Of a stretch of 64,000 nucleotides of DNA, positions 47,396 through 57,886 are shown piece after piece. How positions within the stretch are numbered: the stretch's first letter is position 1; every line of letters starts with the position of its first letter. The notes below the pieces were generated by a model, which saw nothing but the letters and a program-made list of their open reading frames with translations, did no database searches and was not told where the DNA came from. Source of the DNA: Rickettsia canadensis str. McKiel (GTDB taxonomy: Bacteria; Pseudomonadota; Alphaproteobacteria; Rickettsiales; Rickettsiaceae); assembly GCF_000014345.1 (NCBI RefSeq), contig NC_009879.1, forward strand, positions 186,001 through 250,000, in the 5' to 3' direction. A program made the position numbers and the translations under genes.

Positions 47396-48346
47396 TTAGT
47401 TTTTATTTCTTACTGCATCATGTTTTGGTAGAACAAAATTTTTAGTATCAGCAAAATAGTTAATGTCAAAGTTATTTAATAAGTAATTAGAAAGTTTAAA
47501 ATTTGCTACGTTTCTATGAAAAGCTCCAATAAATTTATCTAAAATATCACGATTCGCATCATCTCTAGTGACTAGAATTGCCGATACTTTTATTGTAGTT
47601 TGATCATTGGCAATTGCTGGATATAAACCCTTGTGAAGTATAGTTTTATGAAAAGCTCTATTTTGTTTTACTAATTTTGCTATTTTATCATTTTCAATGG
47701 AAATGAAATCAACTTTACACTTATTAGCTATTAAATTTACTAAGGGGTTAGAGTGTCCAACCATCATGATTATAGCATCTATTTCCTTATTACAGAATTT
47801 ATCAATAGAATCTTCATAATTAATTTGTAGCTCTTCAGGTGCTTTAGAAAATTTATATAAAGAACGTACAGCATCATAAGTAATATTACTACCGGAAAAT
47901 GCTGGACCATTAGTTATTTTTTTTCCGTCAATATCAGCAAAAACTTTTATTTTATCCTCATCTTTTACAATAACCGTAAAAAATTCATCATGTAGATTAA
48001 GAACCTGACGTAAATTTTGCATTTTTTCTTGATCGTGATAATAACCTATACCCTCATATGCTTCTAATGCAATATTGGCCTGCACTAAGGCTAAATCAAT
48101 TTTACCTTGTTGTAATAATTTTAAATTTTCTATACTGCCGTTTGTTGCAACAACTTCACATTTAATATGTTCATTATTTTTATTATCATTTGTAATAGTT
48201 TTGCATAAATCAAGTCCAATAGCATAATATCCTTTTAAAATAGAGCCGGTACCGATTTTAATGACTTTTGGAGCAGCATAAATATTACTATAAATAAGCA
48301 ATATGCTAACAATAGTAGTATATAACCCTAATTTCAAACTATTCAT
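47396..48346 (-). CDS. TAXI-family periplasmic solute-binding protein
   Basis: TAXI proteins are solute receptors of TRAP transporters. The 316-residue product has a signal peptide ending near YAAPK at residue 26. The family start is VIKIGTGSILKGYYAIGLDL. Further blocks are LKLLQQGKIDLALVQANIAL with EAYEGIG near 95, then GPAFSGSNITYDAVRSLY, and IDAIIMMVGHSNPL. No TRAP membrane subunits (dctM or dctQ fused form) are adjacent, so the partner lies elsewhere or the protein acts as a sensor. The gene is four bases after the DUF2125 gene. Confidence 0.87.
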   Translation of the reverse strand: MNSLKLGLYTTIVSILLIYSNIYAAPKVIKIGTGSILKGYYAIGLDLCKTITNDNKNNEHIKCEVVATNGSIENLKLLQQGKIDLALVQANIALEAYEGIGYYHDQEKMQNLRQVLNLHDEFFTVIVKDEDKIKVFADIDGKKITNGPAFSGSNITYDAVRSLYKFSKAPEELQINYEDSIDKFCNKEIDAIIMMVGHSNPLVNLIANKCKVDFISIENDKIAKLVKQNRAFHKTILHKGLYPAIANDQTTIKVSAILVTRDDANRDILDKFIGAFHRNVANFKLSNYLLNNFDINYFADTKNFVLPKHDAVRNKN

Positions 48347-48350
48347 AAAC

Positions 48351-49421
48351 CTAATTCAGATTATTTGCGGTGTTTTGCTCTTCTTCATGTTCGCCAAGTT
48401 TTAGTTCCAATAAATTAATTGAACCGATATTTATACCTTTATCTGAAAACTCAATATTAAACTTAGCTTTATCCATATTGTTATATGCCCAATTCGTATC
48501 ATTTTGATCTATATTTAAATCAGTGTCGGAAGCTTTATTAATTGCCTTAGCAATAATTGTTTTAATTATTTTTTTAGAAAAAATAATATTATTCGGTAAT
48601 AATTTATCAACTATGGAATTATAATTTTCCAGCTCAAAATATAGTTTTCCTTCCGGTAATTTATTGGCAAAGAATTGTAAAGCACCGTTTACAGTAACTT
48701 TAGAATCATTATCACAAGTAAAAATCAATCTTTCTATATTAAAATTTTGTAAAATAGCTGAATTTTCTCTGTCTTCAGCAAATTTTAAAGAGATAGCAAT
48801 ATCTAAATTAGCATTTTTAAAATGCAAAATATCTTTTGTTGAATCATAATTCATATTTAAAGATAAGGATATATTTTCCTTACTTGCTAAATTTTGTTTT
48901 CTTATAAGAAATGCTAAATTATTAATTTTAAAAATTTCATAATTATCTTTAAATATTGATAATGCTTTATTATTTAACTGAATTGATTTGAATATCTCTT
49001 TTAAATTATCATCCTTTGATATTTTATATAAAGGTTTATTAAATTTTCCTATACTTTTTATGTCATCATCACTGCGTATATCATAGGTAAATGTTTTATC
49101 ACCGTAATTAGCAACTTCTCTAATAAAAGGACCAAAATTAAGAGTGGCTCTTTTAGTACTAAAAGCTATATTTAGGACAATATTTTCGCTAGTAAATTCT
49201 TTAGAATTTACATGATCAATTAATTTTACTTTAGGATCCGTTACGGTAATTTTCCAATTAAAAGGATAACCTGAAAACTTAACCACATTATAATATATTT
49301 TAAGATTATCGGATTCAGAATTTTTAATTAAACTTACAACGTTATTTTTTATAGTATATGCAATTGCAAACCATATTATAGTAAAGGCTAAAAACACAAA
49401 AAGAAGTATTTTACGTATCAC
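48351..49421 (-). CDS. DUF2125-like exported protein
   Basis: The 356-residue protein has an uncleaved or weak N-terminal signal anchor ([18 protein letters not shown]). A beta-rich body follows, with the [17 protein letters not shown] segment typical of DUF2125 proteins of alphaproteobacteria. The family has a repetitive AsmA-like beta structure and its function is unknown. The gene lies 12 bases after fdx and 4 bases before the TAXI gene, so it is inside the iron-sulfur operon. Confidence 0.7.
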   Translation of the reverse strand: MIRKILLFVFLAFTIIWFAIAYTIKNNVVSLIKNSESDNLKIYYNVVKFSGYPFNWKITVTDPKVKLIDHVNSKEFTSENIVLNIAFSTKRATLNFGPFIREVANYGDKTFTYDIRSDDDIKSIGKFNKPLYKISKDDNLKEIFKSIQLNNKALSIFKDNYEIFKINNLAFLIRKQNLASKENISLSLNMNYDSTKDILHFKNANLDIAISLKFAEDRENSAILQNFNIERLIFTCDNDSKVTVNGALQFFANKLPEGKLYFELENYNSIVDKLLPNNIIFSKKIIKTIIAKAINKASDTDLNIDQNDTNWAYNNMDKAKFNIEFSDKGINIGSINLLELKLGEHEEEQNTANNLN

Positions 49422-49433
49422 TGTTTTAATCCA

Positions 49434-49772
49434 TTATAATTTTATATTACGAGTAGCAGAAGGAAGACGTACTTTTATGCCATCTAATTCTTCGGTTAAA
49501 ATAATTTGACACCCTAACCTAGAAGTATCCGTAAGACCGAAGGCTAAGTCAAGCATATCTTCTTCTGCTTCCGTAGGTTTTTTAAATTTGTTGTAAAATT
49601 CTTCTTCTAAAATAACGTGACAAGTGGCACAAGCAAGTGATCCTTCACAAGCTCCCTCAAGGTCTATATCGTTACTATGGGCGATTTCTAAAATAGAAAG
49701 CCCTATGGGTGCTTCTACTGTTTTTTCTTCTCCATCATTTATAATAAATGTTACTTTTATTTTTCCTGACAT
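49434..49772 (-). CDS. fdx: Adrenodoxin-type [2Fe-2S] ferredoxin
   Basis: This ferredoxin donates electrons for iron-sulfur cluster assembly in the ISC pathway. The 112 residues have cluster cysteines C42, C48, C51 and C88 ([17 protein letters not shown] and LGCQIIL), in the adrenodoxin spacing C-x5-C-x2-C-x36-C. The gene follows hscA by 61 bases in the conserved isc order. Confidence 0.96.
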   Translation of the reverse strand: MSGKIKVTFIINDGEEKTVEAPIGLSILEIAHSNDIDLEGACEGSLACATCHVILEEEFYNKFKKPTEAEEDMLDLAFGLTDTSRLGCQIILTEELDGIKVRLPSATRNIKL

Positions 49773-49833
49773 TCTTCTTATTTTCCTTATCTAAATTTGC
49801 GATTATATATAATTATTTTATATATAACTGAGG

Positions 49834-51771
49834 CTATTGAATATGATTGATATTTTTACCTTTTAGCAAATCATTAATTATTATATTAAACTTTGTATCA
49901 ATAGATTTTTGTATTTTGGATTTAAAATCTTTAATAGAATTATTAATTAAGATCGGATCTCTAGTACGTGCAGCTTCTTTTATGTTATCTAATAAAGAAT
50001 TAATTATAGATATCTCACTTTCTGATAATAACGTTGTTAATTTTGCTATCGCACGTTCTATGTTAAAGATTAAAGACTCTGCATTAATTACTGCTTCTTG
50101 TAATAATCTTGTAGTATAATCTATTTTAGCATTTTTATAAGCTTTTTCTAGCATAATATCAATCTCCGTTTTATCAATACCGTGATTTGGTTTTACTTCT
50201 ATAGTATGTGATGTATGACTGATTTTCTCATAAGCAGAAACGGATAATATACCGTCTGCGTCAATAGCAAAAGTAACTTCAACTCTAATATCACCTGCTT
50301 TCATTGGTGGTAATCCTTTTAACTCAAATCTTGCAAGGCTGCGACAATCTACTGCCATTTCACGTTCACCTTGCAATATATGAAATTGTATACCGGTTTG
50401 ATTGTCGGCATAAGTTGTAAATTCTTTTACTACTGAAATAGGAATCGGAGTATTACGCATGATGATTTTTTCAACTATGCCGCCATATAATTCCATGCCC
50501 AGCGATAAAGGTACTACATCAATCAATAATGAATTTGTATGTGGTGTTATTAAATTTTCTGCTTGTAATGCAGCCCCCCATACAACTGCTTTGTCAGGAT
50601 CGATATCTGAGAGAATATCTACTTTAAATGCTTTATATAATTCATTTTTTATTAAAGAAATGCGGGTTGCACCTCCTACTAAAATAACTCCATCTATATT
50701 TGGATTTCCTGCTTGTTCTAAACACTCTTTGGCTATATTGATAGTACGTTTTATTAAAGGTAAAATTAATAATTCTAATGTTTGCTTATTCAGTGATATG
50801 TTATCATTATTAAAATTATCTTCATATGTTAATGTTTCTTTTACTTTTTTTGTAAGTTGTAAAGTATCTATAGAATCAGGTAAATCAAATTTATTACAAA
50901 GATATTGTGTAATTACTACATCTATATCGTCACCACCAAGCATATTATCGCCATTTGTTGCTATAACTTGAAAAATACCTTCTTGTATATTAAGAATAGA
51001 TACATCAAAAGTGCCACCGCCTAGGTCATATACTAAATAATAACCGTTTTGATTAGACTCCTCAGGCAGTTCTACTTCTAGAGGTAACTTGTGCGTCAAT
51101 CCGCTGCTCGGATCCTCACGTACTGCTTTATACGTTGCGGTGCTGTGCTGCAGCATGTTTCCTACAAATTCCTCTCTATAAGGGAGCTTTCTAGTGAGTC
51201 TATTTTTATTTAAGCCGTAAGCATAGGCAGCAGCAGTAGGTTCGGCAATGAGTCTTAATACTTCAAGACCTGCTATTTTAGCAGCAAGTATTACTTCGCC
51301 TCTTGCTGCATCATTAAAATGTGCAGGTACCGTTATAACTGCTTTAGTTATATTAGTCTTTAATTGCTTCTCTGCTTGATTTTTTAGATAAATAAAAACT
51401 TCTGCTGCAATTTCAGGAATTCGCATCCTTTTATTGGCAAAATTTAGCTTAGGTTTATCACTATTTATATCTAGATAATCTTTAACTAACGAAAAAAGTA
51501 TGGGCGTATTTAGAATTTCTTTTAATGTTTTCCCGAATAGTCTTTTAATAGAACGCAATCCGTTATTATTACCTATCGTAAAATTTCCGTCTGTAAATTC
51601 TATAGTAGTCGGAATTAATTCTTTATCATCGATAGTCTTAATAACTTTAACTTTTCTATTAGTTGAAACAGCTATTAATGAGTTAGTAGTACCAAAATCA
51701 ATACCGACTGCTATTTGCCGTTCTTGTTTAAAATCAGCTTGCTCCGGTTCCTTAATTTCTATTATTTGCAT
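49834..51771 (-). CDS. hscA: Fe-S assembly chaperone HscA with repeat-encoded insertion
   Basis: HscA is the Hsp70 that, with HscB, releases clusters from IscU. The 645-residue product has [17 protein letters not shown] near 20-36 and [16 protein letters not shown] near 173. [15 protein letters not shown] follows near 248 and [12 protein letters not shown] near 380. The linker [14 protein letters not shown] and a substrate-binding domain complete it. Between residues about 191 and 239 lies an insert not found in other Hsp70s ([20 protein letters not shown] and onward to [12 protein letters not shown]). It sits in the loop before the phosphate-2 strand. The insert reads like the RPE1-type palindromic element peptide. 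The 3' neighbour is fdx. The start overlaps hscB by ten bases. Confidence 0.95.
   Translation of the reverse strand: MQIIEIKEPEQADFKQERQIAVGIDFGTTNSLIAVSTNRKVKVIKTIDDKELIPTTIEFTDGNFTIGNNNGLRSIKRLFGKTLKEILNTPILFSLVKDYLDINSDKPKLNFANKRMRIPEIAAEVFIYLKNQAEKQLKTNITKAVITVPAHFNDAARGEVILAAKIAGLEVLRLIAEPTAAAYAYGLNKNRLTRKLPYREEFVGNMLQHSTATYKAVREDPSSGLTHKLPLEVELPEESNQNGYYLVYDLGGGTFDVSILNIQEGIFQVIATNGDNMLGGDDIDVVITQYLCNKFDLPDSIDTLQLTKKVKETLTYEDNFNNDNISLNKQTLELLILPLIKRTINIAKECLEQAGNPNIDGVILVGGATRISLIKNELYKAFKVDILSDIDPDKAVVWGAALQAENLITPHTNSLLIDVVPLSLGMELYGGIVEKIIMRNTPIPISVVKEFTTYADNQTGIQFHILQGEREMAVDCRSLARFELKGLPPMKAGDIRVEVTFAIDADGILSVSAYEKISHTSHTIEVKPNHGIDKTEIDIMLEKAYKNAKIDYTTRLLQEAVINAESLIFNIERAIAKLTTLLSESEISIINSLLDNIKEAARTRDPILINNSIKDFKSKIQKSIDTKFNIIINDLLKGKNINHIQ
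51055..51201. repeat. RPE1-like palindromic element within hscA
   Basis: This segment encodes residues 191-239 of HscA. The peptide pattern (YREEFVGN, then [15 protein letters not shown], then KLPLEVELP) is the one I associate with rickettsial palindromic element 1. It is an in-frame insertion. Confidence 0.75.
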
Positions 51772-52262
51772 GATTTTATTTTTTTTTGCAGCTTATTAAG
51801 CAATGTTCCAATATATTTAAGTTTGCTAGTTTTTATAGTCGCATCTGATAGATTTTGTTCTTCAAAAGCTTGTTTTAAAGAATCAATTTCGTGTTTTTCC
51901 ATTAATTCATATTTAGCTTTTATTTTTTCTAGATCACTACATATAGTAGTATTTTCAATTATTTCCATTTCATCCCAAAATATGCTTAACTCTAGGCTAG
52001 AAAGTAGAGTGCGTGCCTTTTGGTCATTCAAGTTTATATTTTGCAAAAGCAGCATATATTCGGCACGTTTTAAGGCATCTTTAAGAGTAGAGTAAGCTTT
52101 ATTTAATTCAGCCGCAATAATTAGATTTTGTTCCTTTTCTTGCAAAGTTTTTGCTTTATCAGGATGATATTTTACCTGCATAGCAAAATATTGCTTTTCT
52201 AGTATCTTAAGATCAATATTATAATCTTGCTGTAGCCCTAATAATTGAAAATAATTTTGCAC
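51762..52262 (-). CDS. hscB: Fe-S assembly co-chaperone HscB
   Basis: HscB is a J-protein that delivers IscU to HscA. The 166 residues have a J domain with H33-P34-D35 in YHPDKAK and a C-terminal three-helix domain with [20 protein letters not shown] near 65. Its end overlaps the hscA start by ten bases, giving coupled translation. The preceding isc genes are not in this window. Confidence 0.93.
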   Translation of the reverse strand: MQNYFQLLGLQQDYNIDLKILEKQYFAMQVKYHPDKAKTLQEKEQNLIIAAELNKAYSTLKDALKRAEYMLLLQNINLNDQKARTLLSSLELSIFWDEMEIIENTTICSDLEKIKAKYELMEKHEIDSLKQAFEEQNLSDATIKTSKLKYIGTLLNKLQKKIKSCK

Positions 52263-52324
52263 TTTTACTTTTCTATAATTCTAAGTTATTTTAGGTTTTG
52301 TTGCATAGTTTTTAAAAAACGACC

Positions 52325-52460
52325 AATATCACTCCCGCATAGGCTGGAATCCAGAAAACCTATTATAAACAACTTGTTGTTTTAGGTTAATTTTGTTAAT
52401 TAATGTGTAATTTTTATTAAGGTTATTTTTCTGGATTCCAACCTATGCGGGAGTGATATT
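52325..52460. repeat. Long inverted repeat with 34-bp arms (type D)
   Basis: The arms AATATCACTCCCGCATAGGC with TGGAATCCAGAAAA (52325-52358) and the reverse complement at 52427-52460 differ at one base. They flank a 68-base AT-rich loop. It is the best-preserved palindrome in the window and lies between the divergent hscB and rnhB genes. Confidence 0.85.
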
Positions 52461-52534
52461 AGTCCATGCAACGACGCCAATTTTCAAACTAAATAACTAA
52501 ATGAGTATACACGAAAAATTTAAAAAATACAATT

Positions 52535-53125
52535 ATGGAAATAGACTTATTACAGTATGAGAAGAAATATCAGGAGTATATTGTAGCCGGTATAGATGAA
52601 GCAGGTCGAGGACCGCTCGCAGGTCCGGTAGTAGCTAGTGCCGTTGTAATAGATAATACAAATATTATCACAGGTATTAAAGATTCTAAAAAGCTTTCTA
52701 AAAGGAAAAGAGAATTATTGTATGAGCAAATAACCAGTAATTATATTTGGTCAACCGCTATTATTTCCCATACCGAAATTGATGAGATTAATATATTAGA
52801 AGCAACTAAAAAAGCTTGTTCTATTGCTGCAGCAAATCTTACTATTAAACCGGAAATAGTTTTAGTTGATGGTAATATGCAGTTTAATGACAAGAGATTT
52901 GTTAGTATAATTAAGGGTGATAATTTATCGTTATCGATTGCAGCGGCTTCTATTGTTGCAAAAATTACTAGGGATCGTTTGATGTTAGATTTAAGCACTG
53001 AATTTCCACAATATTTATGGTACAAAAATTCCGGCTACGGTACTAAAGAACATATCCAAGCTATTAATACGCATGGCTTATCACCGTATCATAGGAAAAG
53101 CTTTAGGTATAGTTGTTTTATTTGA
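52535..53125 (+). CDS. rnhB: Ribonuclease HII
   Basis: RNase HII removes ribonucleotides and RNA primers from DNA. The 196-residue protein has the first catalytic pair D21/E22 in GIDEAGRGPLAGPV and ITGIKDSKKLSKRKRE. VLVDGN near residue 111 holds the third acidic residue. SIAAASIVAKITRDRLM and SGYGTKEHIQAI are also present. The last residues, RYSCFI, and the stop fall inside a type B palindromic element, so the tail is probably repeat-derived. Confidence 0.95.
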   Translation: MEIDLLQYEKKYQEYIVAGIDEAGRGPLAGPVVASAVVIDNTNIITGIKDSKKLSKRKRELLYEQITSNYIWSTAIISHTEIDEINILEATKKACSIAAANLTIKPEIVLVDGNMQFNDKRFVSIIKGDNLSLSIAAASIVAKITRDRLMLDLSTEFPQYLWYKNSGYGTKEHIQAINTHGLSPYHRKSFRYSCFI

Positions 53126-53228
53126 AAAATTGGTGTCGTTGTTTCTCACTTTTGATCCTCACCTAGGTCAAATTACACTGCGGTCAAAAGCTTCGTATTA
53201 CCTTGCTCTTTTCCAAATTAAACTGTGT
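53107..53228. repeat. Palindromic repeat (type B) overlapping the rnhB stop
   Basis: It starts GTATAGTTGTTTTATTTGAA with AAATTGG inside the rnhB C-terminus and ends with CTCTTTTCCAAATTAAACTG. It separates rnhB from the convergent uvrB. Confidence 0.65.
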
Positions 53229-53261
53229 TTACTTCTGCTCTCTTGACATTAAATAAAAATA

Positions 53262-55247
53262 TTAGCTCAATTCCAACGCTGCCTCTTCTAGATTTTTTAG
53301 CTGATCACGAAGTTTTGTGGCTTGTTCAAATTCAAGATTACTTGCAGCTTTAAGCATTGCTTTTTTTAATTTGTAAATATGAGCTTTTAGTTTAGCAGGG
53401 TTATCAAATAAAATATGAGCTTGTTTTTTATCAAGTTTACTATCGATTTTCTTAAGTGCTGTTAAAGCGTAAATAGTACGGTTGATAGTTTGTGGAATTA
53501 TGCCGTGTTTTTCATTATATTCTTGTTGAATCTGTCGTCTACGCATCGTTTCACTAACAGCTTTATCAATAGATTTAGTTATTTTATCAGCATAAAGTAT
53601 TACTCTGCCCTCGCTATTGCGTGCAGCTCTTCCAATCGTTTGTATTAACGATACTTCTGACCGTAAAAACCCTTCCTTGTCAGCATCAAGTATGGCTACT
53701 AAACCGCATTCAGGGATATCAAGTCCCTCACGAAGCAAATTAATACCTACTAAAATATTGATAGTACCTTGTCTTAAATCTCTTAATATTTCAAGACGTT
53801 CAAGTGTATGAACGTTAGAATGTAAATAAGAGCTTTTATATTTTAGTTCCTGTAAATAGGTAGTTAAATCTTCTGCCATTTTTTTTGTTAAGGTGGTGAC
53901 TAAAACACGCAAACCTTTAGCAATAGTGGTTTGAATCTCGCTAATTAAATCCTCAACTTGGTTAGTAGCAGGCTTTATAATGCATTCAGGATCAAGCAGT
54001 CCCGTAGGTCTGATAATTAATTCTACTACAAGGCCGCCGGTTTCTTCTAACTCGAATGGTCCCGGAGTTGCAGATACAAAAATGGTTTGCGGTCTAAATT
54101 TTTCCCATTCTTCAAATTTTAAGGGTCTATTATCAAGAGCAGAAGGCAGACGAAACCCATGCTCTACCAATACTTTTTTTCTTGCTCGATCACCGTTGTA
54201 CATCGCTCTAATTTGTGGTACGGATACATGGCTTTCATCAACAAATAATAACGCATCTTTCGGTAGATACTCAAACAAAGTCGGTGGTGGCTCACCGGCG
54301 TTACGTCCTGTAAGGAATCTCGAATAATTTTCAATGCCTTTACAGCTACCGGTTGTAGTTAACATTTCAAGATCATATTGAGTACGTTGATTTAGTCTTT
54401 GGGTTTCAAGTATTTTATTTTGTGACTTTAATAATTCTAAGCGTTTTTGTAACTCTACCTCAATCTCTGATATGGCTTTATTTACTGTTTCTTGCGGTAT
54501 CACGAAATGTGAATTACCAAAGACCATAGCTTTATCGAGTTTAGCAAGTTTTGTGCCTGTTAGGGGATCAAATTCATGTATATATTCGAGTTCATTGCCA
54601 ACAAACGATAAACGCCAAGCTTTATCGCTATAATGTGATGGAAAAATATCGATATTATCACCTTTAACCCGAAAACAGCCACGTTCAAACCCAATATCAT
54701 TACGCTCATATTGCAGATTTACCAAATCACTTAGTAGTTTATCACGAGGGTAGCTTTTACCTGATTCTAAATTAACCGTCATTTGGTAATATAAATTAGG
54801 AGAGCCAAGCCCGTAAATACATGAAACGGAAGAAACTACTATAACGTCACGTCTTTCTAAGAGTGATCTTGTAGCGGAATGACGCATTAAATCAATCTGC
54901 TCGTTAATTGATGAGTCTTTTTCTATAAAAGTATCAGTGCGTGCTATATAAGCTTCGGGCTGATAATAATCATAATATGAGACAAAATACTCAATGGCAT
55001 TTTTCGGGAACATCAATTTCATTTCTGAATAAATTTGAGCAGCTAAAGTTTTATTATGTGCCATAATAAGAGTAGGGCGATTCATTCTTGCAATAATATT
55101 CGCCATAGTAAAAGTCTTACCTGATCCCGTAATACCGAGCAACATTTGGGAACGTTTCTTGCTATTTAATCCTGCTATAATTTCATCTATTGCTTTTGGC
55201 TGATCTCCTGCCGGTTTATATTCTGAGATAATAGAAAAATTATTCAT
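53262..55247 (-). CDS. uvrB: Excinuclease ABC subunit B
   Basis: UvrB is the damage-verifying subunit of nucleotide excision repair. The 661-residue product has Walker A GITGSGKT at 38-45. The flexible beta-hairpin ([20 protein letters not shown] and onward) is near 88-110. [10 protein letters not shown] follows, then the DEAD-like DESHVSVPQ, then helicase motifs V/VI ([12 protein letters not shown] and [10 protein letters not shown]). The C-terminal UVR motif reads [22 protein letters not shown]. coli UvrB has 673 residues, so it is complete. Confidence 0.98.
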   Translation of the reverse strand: MNNFSIISEYKPAGDQPKAIDEIIAGLNSKKRSQMLLGITGSGKTFTMANIIARMNRPTLIMAHNKTLAAQIYSEMKLMFPKNAIEYFVSYYDYYQPEAYIARTDTFIEKDSSINEQIDLMRHSATRSLLERRDVIVVSSVSCIYGLGSPNLYYQMTVNLESGKSYPRDKLLSDLVNLQYERNDIGFERGCFRVKGDNIDIFPSHYSDKAWRLSFVGNELEYIHEFDPLTGTKLAKLDKAMVFGNSHFVIPQETVNKAISEIEVELQKRLELLKSQNKILETQRLNQRTQYDLEMLTTTGSCKGIENYSRFLTGRNAGEPPPTLFEYLPKDALLFVDESHVSVPQIRAMYNGDRARKKVLVEHGFRLPSALDNRPLKFEEWEKFRPQTIFVSATPGPFELEETGGLVVELIIRPTGLLDPECIIKPATNQVEDLISEIQTTIAKGLRVLVTTLTKKMAEDLTTYLQELKYKSSYLHSNVHTLERLEILRDLRQGTINILVGINLLREGLDIPECGLVAILDADKEGFLRSEVSLIQTIGRAARNSEGRVILYADKITKSIDKAVSETMRRRQIQQEYNEKHGIIPQTINRTIYALTALKKIDSKLDKKQAHILFDNPAKLKAHIYKLKKAMLKAASNLEFEQATKLRDQLKNLEEAALELS

Positions 55248-55317
55248 GCATTTTTACTTGCTTTAAAAACTATATTTTAAGATAATATATTAAAATCTAA
55301 CAAAAAAATATAACATT

Positions 55318-55629
55318 GTGAATAAAACTATATTACATACGATCATTATTTATACTCTCGCTAGTTGTCCTTATTGTATCAAAGCTAAAGCGTTGCTTGA
55401 TAAGAAAGAGGTAGTTTATGAGGAAATTGAAGTAAGTAATTTTACTCAGGAAGAGAAAGAAAAGTTAATTAAGAAAGCTGGTGGCAGCAGAACCGTCCCA
55501 CAGATATTTATAAATAATATTCATATAGGTGGTAATGATGATTTACAGAAGCTTAATGAAGAAGGCAGGCTTGATAAGTTGTTAGAAGGACAGCCGAAGA
55601 AGACTCCACCTGCCGCCGCCAGTGTGTAG
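55318..55629 (+). CDS. grxC: Glutaredoxin 3
   Basis: This is a glutathione-dependent thiol oxidoreductase. The 103-residue protein has the redox motif C17-P-Y-C20, the TVPQIFINN cis-proline segment and a GGNDDL-like glutathione-binding turn. The start is GTG at 55318, since no ATG lies upstream in frame and the sequence begins right at the fold's first strand. The last dozen residues (PKKTPPAAASV) form a flexible tail. Confidence 0.93.
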   Translation: MNKTILHTIIIYTLASCPYCIKAKALLDKKEVVYEEIEVSNFTQEEKEKLIKKAGGSRTVPQIFINNIHIGGNDDLQKLNEEGRLDKLLEGQPKKTPPAAASV

Positions 55630-55702
55630 GAAGTAAAAGAGCTAGTGGGCGCTCTATATCATTTCCGCATAAGCATTGCTGTATAGATCGCAAAACGCGT
55701 TC

Positions 55703-55807
55703 GATGTCATAATGTGGTTTGACCACGGTATCCAAAAAATAAACTTACAATACTAATAATTTTAGTATTTTAAACTGAATCTAGCTCACAAGTCGTGGAG
55801 ATGACAG
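55703..55807. repeat. Palindromic repeat (type C)
   Basis: GATGTCATAATGTGGTTTGA with CCACGGTATCC and CTAGCTCACAAGTCGTGGAG with ATGACA flank an ATTTTAGTATTTTAAAC loop. It is nearly identical in layout to the element at 58711. Confidence 0.65.
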
Positions 55808-55832
55808 GGGTGGACTCGATCTACACCACAAT

Positions 55833-55984
55833 ACCTTCCCGTGTGTAGGCGGGAATCCAGAAAAAATAAATAATAAAAAAGAAGTGGCCTCGTAGTTGGA
55901 AAATAAAATTAATAGAAAAACTCAATCCTGATTGGAAGATTTAGGTAAGTATTTTCTGGATGCTCGTCTACGCGTGCATGACAA
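55833..55984. repeat. Palindromic repeat (type D)
   Basis: ACCTTCCCGTGTGTAGGCGG with GAATCCAG and TTTTCTGGATGCTCGTCTAC with GCGTGCATGACAA form the ends. With the preceding type C element it fills the 55630-56052 gap. Confidence 0.6.
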
Positions 55985-56052
55985 TCGGGTCACACCTGCT
56001 ACATTCTGACTGAATGACAAAGCCATACAAATTCACACAAACCTCAATAGCA

Positions 56053-57819
56053 ATGTTCAAAAACAACAATAATAAAAATTCATTCTATCTACTTCTTCCT
56101 TATTTATGGTCGAAGAATTTTGATATTAGGTTACGTATTGTTGTCTCTCTTATTTGTCTAGTCATAGCTAAAATAATCAATATTTTTGTTCCGATTGTTT
56201 ATAAATATATAATAGACGGATTAAATAAAAACTTTGCTCTTTCGGTTATTATTGGGATTATTTTTTTATATGGTAGTGCTAAAATTCTTGTCCAAATTTT
56301 CAGTGAGCTGCGAAATATCATTTTTTCAAAAGTAGGGCATCAGGCGACTCGCTTAGTTGCTCTAAATGTTTTTAAACATAATGCATAATTTAAGTATACG
56401 TTTTCATGTTACCCGAAAAACAGGAGTCTTAAGTAGATCAATAGAGCGTGGCACTAAAGGTATTGAAGCGGTATTGCGGTATTCACTATTTAGTATTTTC
56501 CCGACAAGCGTAGAAATCGTACTTGTAAGTGGGATGTTATGGTATGTTTATGGTATATGGTTTGCCATGACTATTTTAATAACAATGATAGTTTATGGTG
56601 GTTATACTTTCCTAATTAGCATTTGGAGGATTTCCTTTGTAAGGGAAATGAATCAAAGCGACAACAATGCTAATAATAGGGTAATCGATAGTTTGTTGAA
56701 TTTCGAAACCATTAAATATTTTGGTAATGAGGAATATGAGGCAGTGAAATTTCATGAGGCTTTACAAACTTATGAAAGATCATCCACTAAAACTACTAAC
56801 AGTCTATCGATTTTAAATATCGGGCAGGATATTATTATATCCTTAGGGCTTGTTTCTTTAATGATACTTTCGGTAAATGCTATTAACCAAAATAAAATGA
56901 CCGTCGGTGATTTAATAATGGTTAATACTTACCTATTTCAATTATCAATTCCACTTTCAATACTTGGGTTTGCTTATAGGGAAATTAAGAATGCTCTAGT
57001 TAGTATGGAAGATATGTTTAAGCTGCTTAATATACCGGCGGAAGTACAGGATGCGGTAAATGCTAAGGAGTTAATTATCTTAAAAGGTGAGGTTACTTTT
57101 GATAATGTTAGTTTCGCTTATAATCAGGAACGTCTGATTTTGCATAATATAAGCTTTACGATCGGACGTGGCAAAACCTTAGCAGTAGTTGGTAGTAGTG
57201 GGGCAGGTAAATCAACTATCTCACGCTTGCTTTTTAGATTTTACGATATTAGTAGCGGTAGTATTGCTATAGACGATCAAGATATAAGAGAAGTTACGCA
57301 ACAATCGCTTCGTAAATGTATCGGAATTGTGCCGCAAGATATAGTATTGTTTAACGGTACGATATATTACAATATCGCATACGGTAATAATACAGTAAGT
57401 TTTGATGAAGTTATAGCAGCCTCAAAACATGCCCATATTCATGATTTTATTAGCATGCTGCCTGAAGGCTATGATACGCAGGTAGGCGAGAGAGGCTTAA
57501 AGCTTTCAGGCGGTGAGAAACAACGTATAGCGATAGCAAGAATAATCATAAAAATCCAGCAATATATGTTTTTGACGAAGCAACTAGCTCGCTTGATACT
57601 AAAACCGAAAAGCTAATTCAATTAAGCCTTAAAGAAGTCTTGACACACCATGCTACCCTGATCATTGCTCATAGATTATCGACTATTATTGATGCAGATG
57701 AAATTATTGTTTTAGATAGTGGCTATATAATAGAGCAAGGCAACCATAAAAGCTTGTTACAGCACAAAGGCTATTACGCAGAACTTTGGTATAAACAGCA
57801 GGAGGAAAATAATAGTTAA
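56053..57819 (+). pseudogene. Atm1/HMT1-type ABC exporter, split by two frameshifts
   Basis: Three consecutive frames add up to one half-size ABC exporter of about 590 residues. Part 1 (to 56388) has the first membrane helices and ends TRLVALNVFKH. Part 2 (to 57616) continues SIRFHVTRKTGVLSRSIERG with TKGIE, the remaining helices, Walker A VVGSSGAGKST and the signature LKLSGGEKQRIAIARI. Part 3 (to 57819) resumes with NPAIYVFDEATSSLDTKTEK (Walker B) and IIAHRLSTI. The family exports glutathione-related or sulfur compounds linked to Fe-S metabolism. The sequence is otherwise well conserved, so loss is recent or the shifts are sequencing errors. ATG 56053 is preferred because the 13 residues before it arise from repeat flank. 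Confidence 0.8.
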
Positions 57820-57886
57820 TATATTTACCTTTATTAATTTTGTTATATAATGCTATTTTCAATAGTAATTAAAATAGAAAATAAAT

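Noticed and set aside
50459..50971. A 170-codon open frame on the plus strand opposite hscA
   Set aside because: It lies entirely antisense to a conserved Hsp70 gene, has a low-complexity, serine-rich product and no ribosome binding site.
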